Assembly (NCBI GenBank): GCA_002772205.1
Contig: PCRZ01000037.1
Coordinates: 1,133-9,536 of the forward strand
Direction: 5' to 3'
DNA: 8,404 bases
From: Candidatus Jorgensenbacteria bacterium CG23_combo_of_CG06-09_8_20_14_all_54_14
GTDB lineage: Bacteria; Patescibacteriota; Minisyncoccia; UBA6257; GWB1-50-10
Shown here: positions 5,135 through 8,404 of the stretch, in pieces
Layout of the letters: each line of letters begins with the position of its first letter
Numbering within the stretch: position 1 is the stretch's first letter
The notes under the pieces: model-generated
What the model was told of the DNA's origin: nothing
What the model saw: the letters and a program-made list of their open reading frames with translations, nothing else
The model's database searches: none
Position numbers and translations under genes: made by a program

Positions 5135-5590
5135 ATGCCAATGCCCAAAAAGCCAAGAAGTGGATGTCGCATGTGCGGTGGAGAACCGGCTCGTGCCGGA
5201 TATACCTACTGCAGTAACGAATGTCAGCAAGAATACCAATACCAGTCCTATATCAAAAAATGGAAAGTGGGAGGAGTGAGCGGATTGCAGGGTTTGGGTA
5301 TTGTTTCGGGATACATAAAACGGTACTTACGGAGAAAGTTTAAAAATCGTTGTTGCATTTGCGGCTGGGCGGGGATGAACCCGAAAACCAAACAGGTTCC
5401 CTTAGTGGCTGATCACATTGATGGTAATTGGCGCAACAACGTAGAGTGTAATCTTCGTTTGTTGTGTCCTAATTGCGATTCGTTAACCCAAACGTATGCC
5501 GGACTCAACAGGGGGAATGGAAGAAAAGGCCGGGTTTTGAGTAAAAGAGCGCGGGAAGGTCGTCAATTAGTTAAAAGCACGCCGGAGTAG
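5135..5590 (+). CDS. HNH endonuclease-like zinc protein
   Basis: 151 residues. N-terminal zinc ribbon C11-x2-C14 and C26-x3-C30; basic linker (about 38-72); then an HNH domain: C73-x2-C76, VADHIDGNWRNN (91-102) with the catalytic-type H94, NLRLL, and C111-x2-C114, followed by a basic tail. HNH proteins are metal-dependent DNA nickases or nucleases in homing elements, phages, restriction and repair; the role here is unknown. Small free-standing forms with this DHIDGN...NLRLLCPNC pattern are frequent in phages and in Patescibacteria. Lower GC than its neighbours, which fits later acquisition. The start is fixed by the promoter 6 nt upstream. Its TAG stop (5588-5590) lies inside the following tRNA gene, so RNase P cleavage of a joint transcript would remove the last codons and the stop. 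Confidence 0.88.
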   Translation: MPMPKKPRSGCRMCGGEPARAGYTYCSNECQQEYQYQSYIKKWKVGGVSGLQGLGIVSGYIKRYLRRKFKNRCCICGWAGMNPKTKQVPLVADHIDGNWRNNVECNLRLLCPNCDSLTQTYAGLNRGNGRKGRVLSKRAREGRQLVKSTPE

Positions 5591-5652
5591 CTCAGTGGCA
5601 GAGCAGCTGTTTCGTAAACAGCAGGCCGCGAGTTCGAATCTCGCCTCCGGCT
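5581..5652 (+). tRNA. tRNA-Thr (anticodon CGU)
   Basis: Complete cloverleaf of 72 nt: acceptor GCCGGAG (5581-5587) with CTCCGGC (5645-5651); D stem GCTC/GAGC with a short 7-nt loop; anticodon stem GCTGT/ACAGC with loop TTCGTAA, anticodon CGT at 5613-5615, reading ACG; T arm GCGAG-TTCGAAT-CTCGC. Discriminator T5652; CCA is not encoded and must be added. Overlaps the HNH gene by 10 nt. No separate promoter is evident, so it may be processed from the HNH transcript. Confidence 0.96.
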
Positions 5653-5727
5653 CAAAATATGAACTACAACCCCAACACGATTACCATTTCCGTCCTCGCG
5701 GGCGCCCTCCTTCGTCTCTTGGCTTCG

Positions 5728-5755
5728 GACGGGCAAGCAGGCGGGCTTGCCCGTC
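5728..5755. repeat. Perfect 11-bp-stem hairpin
   Basis: GACGGGCAAGC (5728-5738), loop AGGCGG, GCTTGCCCGTC (5745-5755). No T-tract follows; resembles REP-type dispersed hairpins. Confidence 0.75.
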
Positions 5756-5758
5756 AAA

Positions 5759-5790
5759 GCTCCGGCGTCGGTGGGAGCCGATTTTGTTTT
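5759..5790 (+). terminator. Probable terminator of the HNH-tRNA transcript
   Basis: GCTCC (5759-5763) pairs with GGAGC (5774-5778), with CCG/CGG pairing possible inside, followed by ATTTTGTTTT (5781-5790). Short stem, so moderate support; it sits just before the prfB -10. Confidence 0.45.
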
Positions 5791-5793
5791 CAA

Positions 5794-5799
5794 AATAAT
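5794..5799 (+). promoter_or_regulatory. Possible -10 of prfB, leaderless spacing
   Basis: AATAAT (5 of 6 to consensus), 6 nt, ATG 5806. No -35 match. Supported mainly by identical spacing to the other genes. Confidence 0.45.
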
Positions 5800-5805
5800 T
5801 AGCGC

Positions 5806-6510
5806 ATGCAGATAAACGCTAACATCGCAATAATCTCTGTATTGGCGGGCGCAGGCGGGGATGATGCCAAGGACTGGGCGCGGATGCTTTTGCGGATGTA
5901 TTCCCGCTACGCCGACCGCAAGGGTTGGAAAAAAATCCTCGTTGATGACCTTACATTTGAATTCAGGGGAGATGGCGCCTACGAGCGGCTAAGAGGAGAG
6001 ATGGGCGTCCACCGCTTGGTGCGCATTTCGCCGTTTGACGCGAAAAAACTTCGCCACACCTCATTTGCATTGGTGGAAGTTTTACCCGGTCTTCCCGAGA
6101 TGGAAGCGCGGAATATCGCGATTCCCGAGCGCGATCTGAAAGTTGAGTTCTCGCGTTCCGGCGGTCCCGGCGGGCAGAACGTGAACAAGGTGGAAACGGC
6201 GGTGCGCGTTGTACACATACCCACCGGCATCGCTTCGGCGTCCCGTGCCGAGCGTTCCCAATCGGCGAACCGCGAGAAAGCCCTCGCGCTACTCAAAGCA
6301 AAACTCGTACGCCTTATGGAGGAGAAGCATGAGGCGTCGCTGGAGAACCTGCGCACGAAAGTGGCGCCCGAGTGGGGACATGAGATTCGCTCGTATGTAT
6401 TGCACCCTTATAAACAAGTAAAAGACCATCGAACCGGCCGTAAAATATCAAAAGTTGAGGAAGTTCTTGAAGGAGATCTTGATATTTTGTTGGAAAAAGA
6501 GGTAGAATAA
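5806..6510 (+). CDS. prfB: Peptide chain release factor 2, short form without domain 1
   Basis: Recognises UGA/UAA in the ribosomal A site and triggers peptide release. 234 residues against about 365 in E. coli. Present: start of the PCRF domain ([30 protein letters not shown], 12-41), [11 protein letters not shown] (67-77) with the SPF codon-reading tripeptide at 75-77 that marks RF2 rather than RF1 (PxT), the peptidyl-transfer motif [10 protein letters not shown] (119-128), and the RF2 ending [16 protein letters not shown] (196-211). Missing: all of N-terminal domain 1 (about the first 120 residues), and about 14 residues between GWK (40-42) and DGAYERL (56-62). The programmed frameshift that autoregulates many prfB genes is lost with the N-terminus. 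It precedes ftsE and ftsX, a common bacterial order. A PrfH-like rescue factor is an alternative, but the intact SPF favours RF2. Confidence 0.9.
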   Translation: MQINANIAIISVLAGAGGDDAKDWARMLLRMYSRYADRKGWKKILVDDLTFEFRGDGAYERLRGEMGVHRLVRISPFDAKKLRHTSFALVEVLPGLPEMEARNIAIPERDLKVEFSRSGGPGGQNVNKVETAVRVVHIPTGIASASRAERSQSANREKALALLKAKLVRLMEEKHEASLENLRTKVAPEWGHEIRSYVLHPYKQVKDHRTGRKISKVEEVLEGDLDILLEKEVE

Positions 6511-6515
6511 ATAAG

Positions 6516-6603
6516 GCTACGAAATACGAAATGATTACGAATATACGAATAGGAAATTACTCTTTAGTTTTCGTACTTTCGTAAATTTTTCGTATTTCGT
6601 AGC
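6516..6603. repeat. Large imperfect palindrome of TACGAAA-type units between prfB and ftsE
   Basis: Arms 6516-6549 and 6570-6603 are complementary at 29 of 34 positions, with a perfect 16-bp outer end (GCTACGAAATACGAAA / TTTCGTATTTCGTAGC) and a 20-nt loop. Each arm is built from repeated TACGAAA/TACGAAT words. It fills almost the whole gap and ends 6 nt before the ftsE ATG. Confidence 0.88.
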
Positions 6604-6609
6604 AGACTT

Positions 6610-7293
6610 ATGATCATCTTTCAGAACGTCACAAAGACCTACAACCACAACGCGGTGGCGCTGGACAAGGTGAGCTTCAAAATCCAGCCCGGTGAGTTCG
6701 CCTCCATCGTGGGGCGCTCGGGAGCGGGGAAATCCACCGTGGTGAAACTTCTCATTGCGGAAGAGCAGCCGACCAAGGGGCAGATTTTTTTCGGTACCTA
6801 CGAGATGAACAAGCTTAAGGCGAACGAGATGCCGGAGTTCCGGCGCCACATCGGCGTCATCTTTCAGGAGTTCCGCCTCCTCGCCAAGAAAACCGTGTTT
6901 GAGAATGTGGCTTTTGCGCTGGAGGTCGCCGGGCGTCCCGAAAGGGAGATCAAAGAATTCGTCCCGCAGGTGCTGGACATGGTGGCGCTCCGCGACAAGA
7001 TGTTGAATTTTCCAGCCGAGCTCTCCGGTGGCGAGAAACAGCGGGTGGCGCTCGCGCGGGCCATGGTGAACCGTCCCGACGTCATCATCGCCGACGAGCC
7101 CACTGGGAACCTGGATCCCTTCAACACGTGGGAGGTGATAAAATTACTCCTGAAGATCAACGAGCTGGGGAGCACCGTCATTCTCGCCACCCACGACAAG
7201 GAAATTGTGAACGCCCTCGGGCACCGCGTGGTTACCTTAGAGAACGGCAAGGTGGTAAAGGACGAAGAGAACGGGAAGTTTATTATCGGATAA
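6610..7293 (+). CDS. ftsE: Cell division ATP-binding protein FtsE
   Basis: ABC ATPase that pairs with FtsX at the septum; ATP hydrolysis drives FtsX to activate cell-wall hydrolases. 227 residues, normal length. Walker A GRSGAGKST (35-43), Q-loop Q86 (VIFQEFRLL), signature LSGGEKQR (138-145), Walker B VIIADEPTGNLD (158-169), H-loop H195 (ATHD). The Q-loop context FQEFRLL is typical of FtsE (usually FQDFRLL). The MIIFQNVTKTY start matches family starts. No ribosome binding site or good -10 precedes it; the palindrome at 6516-6603 abuts the start, so it is most simply co-transcribed with prfB. ftsX follows after 97 bp rather than overlapping. Confidence 0.96.
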   Translation: MIIFQNVTKTYNHNAVALDKVSFKIQPGEFASIVGRSGAGKSTVVKLLIAEEQPTKGQIFFGTYEMNKLKANEMPEFRRHIGVIFQEFRLLAKKTVFENVAFALEVAGRPEREIKEFVPQVLDMVALRDKMLNFPAELSGGEKQRVALARAMVNRPDVIIADEPTGNLDPFNTWEVIKLLLKINELGSTVILATHDKEIVNALGHRVVTLENGKVVKDEENGKFIIG

Positions 7294-7304
7294 CGCAATA
7301 AACT

Positions 7305-7392
7305 ACTATGACGATGACTATAACGATGAAACATATGGTCGTTAGTCATATTCATAAGTTATTGTCATAGTCATTGTCATAGTCATTGTCAT
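7305..7392. repeat. Self-complementary 12-bp repeat array between ftsE and ftsX, running into the ftsX start codon
   Basis: ATTGTCATAGTC occurs at 7361-7372 and 7373-7384, and a third partial copy ATTGTCAT (7385-7392) contains the first two bases of the ftsX ATG. The left arm (7305-7329) is the approximate reverse complement of 7360-7384 (21 of 25 positions; the differences mostly leave G-T pairs), so the gap can fold as one long hairpin. Confidence 0.85.
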
Positions 7393-8296
7393 GGTAACTC
7401 TTTCTCGCATCATCAAGTTCGGCTGGCAGGGGTTTCTCCGGAACGGTTGGCTCTCCGTCTCCACCATCATTATTATGATTCTCGCCGCCGCCGTTTTTGA
7501 AGGGCTCATTCTCTTCAATGTGGCGGGGCAGGGAGCGGTGAGTTCCATCCAGGAGAAGATTGATATCAGCGTGTACTTCAAGGCGAACGTAGCCGAGGAC
7601 ACCATCCTCAATATGAAGCGTTCACTGGAGAATCTCTCCGAGGTGAAGAATGTGGAGTATGTGTCGCGCGAGCAGGCACTCGAGATTTTCAAGCAGCGCC
7701 ACGCAGAGGAGGAGACCATCACCCAGACGCTCGCGGAGCTGGACACGAACCCGCTCCTCGCTTCATTGAACATCAAGGCGAAGGATCCGCACGAGTACGC
7801 CGCCATTGCGGGTTACCTGGATAACCAGAACCTCAAGGAGATGGTGGAGAAGGTGACCTACGCGCAGAACCAGGTGGTCATTGACCGCTTGGTGGGGCTC
7901 ATTGATACCATGCGGAAGGGGGGCATTACGCTCACCATGTTTCTCGCCTTCGTGGCGGTGGTGGTGACCTTCAACACCATCCGGCTCGCCATCTTCTCGG
8001 CGAGCGAGCAGATCGGCATCATGCGCCTCGTGGGCGCCTCAAACAGCTTCATACGCGGCCCCTATGTGGTGGAAGGGGTCATCTACGGGGTAATTTCGGC
8101 CCTCGTGAGTTTTTTTCTCATCATCCCGCTCGTGAGTTTTATCTCCCCGCACCTCCTAAGCTTCATTCCGGAGATGGACCTCATGGGGTATTTCACAAGC
8201 CACGCCATCGTACTTTTCATCTACCAACTGCTCTTCTGCGTCATCCTCGGTATCTTCTCCGGCATCATCGCCACACGGCGGTATCTACATATTTAG
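7391..8296 (+). CDS. ftsX: Cell division protein FtsX
   Basis: Membrane partner of FtsE. 301 residues with the family topology: cytoplasmic amphipathic start (SRIIKFGWQGFLRNGWLS), TM1 about 21-44, an extracytoplasmic domain about 50-175 (VYFKANVAEDTI, VKNVEYVSREQALEIFK, and LLASLNIKAKDP), then TM2 178-201, a cytoplasmic loop SEQIGIMRLVGASNSFIRGPYVVEG (the FtsE coupling segment), TM3 226-252 and TM4 271-296. The extracytoplasmic domain probably contacts a peptidoglycan hydrolase or its activator; no such partner lies in this window. The ATG at 7391 overlaps the last unit of the preceding repeat array. Stop TAG, then a strong terminator. Confidence 0.96.
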   Translation: MVTLSRIIKFGWQGFLRNGWLSVSTIIIMILAAAVFEGLILFNVAGQGAVSSIQEKIDISVYFKANVAEDTILNMKRSLENLSEVKNVEYVSREQALEIFKQRHAEEETITQTLAELDTNPLLASLNIKAKDPHEYAAIAGYLDNQNLKEMVEKVTYAQNQVVIDRLVGLIDTMRKGGITLTMFLAFVAVVVTFNTIRLAIFSASEQIGIMRLVGASNSFIRGPYVVEGVIYGVISALVSFFLIIPLVSFISPHLLSFIPEMDLMGYFTSHAIVLFIYQLLFCVILGIFSGIIATRRYLHI

Positions 8297-8332
8297 ATAA
8301 CAGATAACTGGAAACCAATGACTTATGACCAG

Positions 8333-8360
8333 ACCGCCGTATCGAGCGGCGGTTTTTTTT
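8333..8360 (+). terminator. Rho-independent terminator after ftsX
   Basis: ACCGCCG (8333-8339), loop TATCGAG, CGGCGGT (8347-8353), then a run of eight T (8353-8360). Closes the prfB-ftsE-ftsX unit. Confidence 0.94.
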
Positions 8361-8382
8361 ACTCTCTTTCTAAAAACATAGG

Positions 8383-8391
8383 TGCTATAAT
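8383..8391 (+). promoter_or_regulatory. Extended -10 of a gene beyond the right edge
   Basis: TGC followed by TATAAT (8386-8391), the same TGCTATAATTA word as in the promoter at 1798-1826; a second TGCTATAA begins at 8397 and runs into the edge. No -35 match. Suggests a new plus-strand transcription unit. Confidence 0.5.
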
Positions 8392-8404
8392 TAATTTGCT
8401 ATAA

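Larger units (their letters stand above)
5659..5802 (+). other. Short open frame upstream of prfB with RF2-like first residues
   Basis: From ATG 5659 the frame encodes 47 residues and stops at TAG 5800-5802, in the same frame as prfB (ATG 5806). Its first 16 residues, MNYNPNTITISVLAGA, match the first 16 of the RF2 protein ([16 protein letters not shown]) at 10 positions; after that there is no similarity, and the frame runs through a hairpin repeat. It could be a decayed duplicate of the prfB 5' end, the remnant of another gene starting with a membrane anchor, or chance. No promoter or ribosome binding site. Confidence 0.3.

Noticed and set aside
5581..5652. tRNA as integration site with attachment repeats
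   Set aside because: No integrase and no second copy of the tRNA 3' end found in the window.
5806..6510. UGA recoding (as in Gracilibacteria or SR1)
   Set aside because: An RF2 with SPF motif is present, TGA ends the PaaX-like gene, and no gene here needs in-frame TGA read as glycine.

Overview
The window reads as a piece of a small-genome bacterium, most probably of the Candidate Phyla Radiation (Patescibacteria, Parcubacteria-like). This is inferred from gene style, not from a marker search. The signs are: a release factor 2 without its N-terminal domain; a PGK with shortened loops; a stand-alone winged-helix/Cas2-like (PaaX-type) regulator; a small repeat-rich membrane protein; a tRNA without encoded CCA; almost no Shine-Dalgarno sequences; and many short palindromic repeats. 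Stop codons look standard: TAA and TAG are used, and TGA ends the PaaX-like gene.

Layout. At 1-468 (minus) lies the N-terminal part of an NDH-2-like flavoprotein that runs off the left edge. It is divergent from pgk (535-1767, plus), whose coding sequence carries several in-frame repeat insertions. A textbook promoter (1798-1826) drives a small two-helix membrane protein gene with a Gly-Leu tandem repeat (1876-2275) that is broken by one apparent +1 frameshift and closed by a clean terminator. The next 306 bases (2276-2581) hold only hairpins and a palindrome. Then comes a PaaX-like regulator (2582-3079, minus), with palindromes of the same TGACG-R-TCGTCA core on both sides. Divergent from it are a DHH/DHHA1 phosphoesterase (3174-4049) and an overlapping RNase HI (4018-4446). 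A bidirectional terminator separates these from the RNase P RNA gene (4481-4934, minus). Next are an HNH endonuclease-like gene (5135-5590) whose stop codon lies inside tRNA-Thr(CGU) (5581-5652), then a minimal RF2 (5806-6510), ftsE (6610-7293) and ftsX (7391-8296), a strong terminator, and the promoter of a further gene at the right edge.

How it works together. The middle is an RNA-metabolism neighbourhood: DHH nuclease, RNase HI, RNase P RNA and a tRNA that RNase P must process. The right part is the widespread prfB-ftsE-ftsX order: translation termination followed by the FtsEX complex, which couples ATP hydrolysis to control of cell-wall hydrolysis at division. 

Most striking observations: (1) at least four, probably five, genes have a -10 hexamer exactly 6 nt before the ATG, so transcripts would begin at the start codon (leaderless mRNAs); (2) one short repeat family is inserted both in the pgk reading frame and in the RNase P RNA; (3) the PaaX-like gene has a 30-bp near-perfect palindrome over its own leaderless promoter and a second copy of the core just past its stop; (4) the gaps around ftsE are filled by large self-complementary arrays made of unrelated short units.
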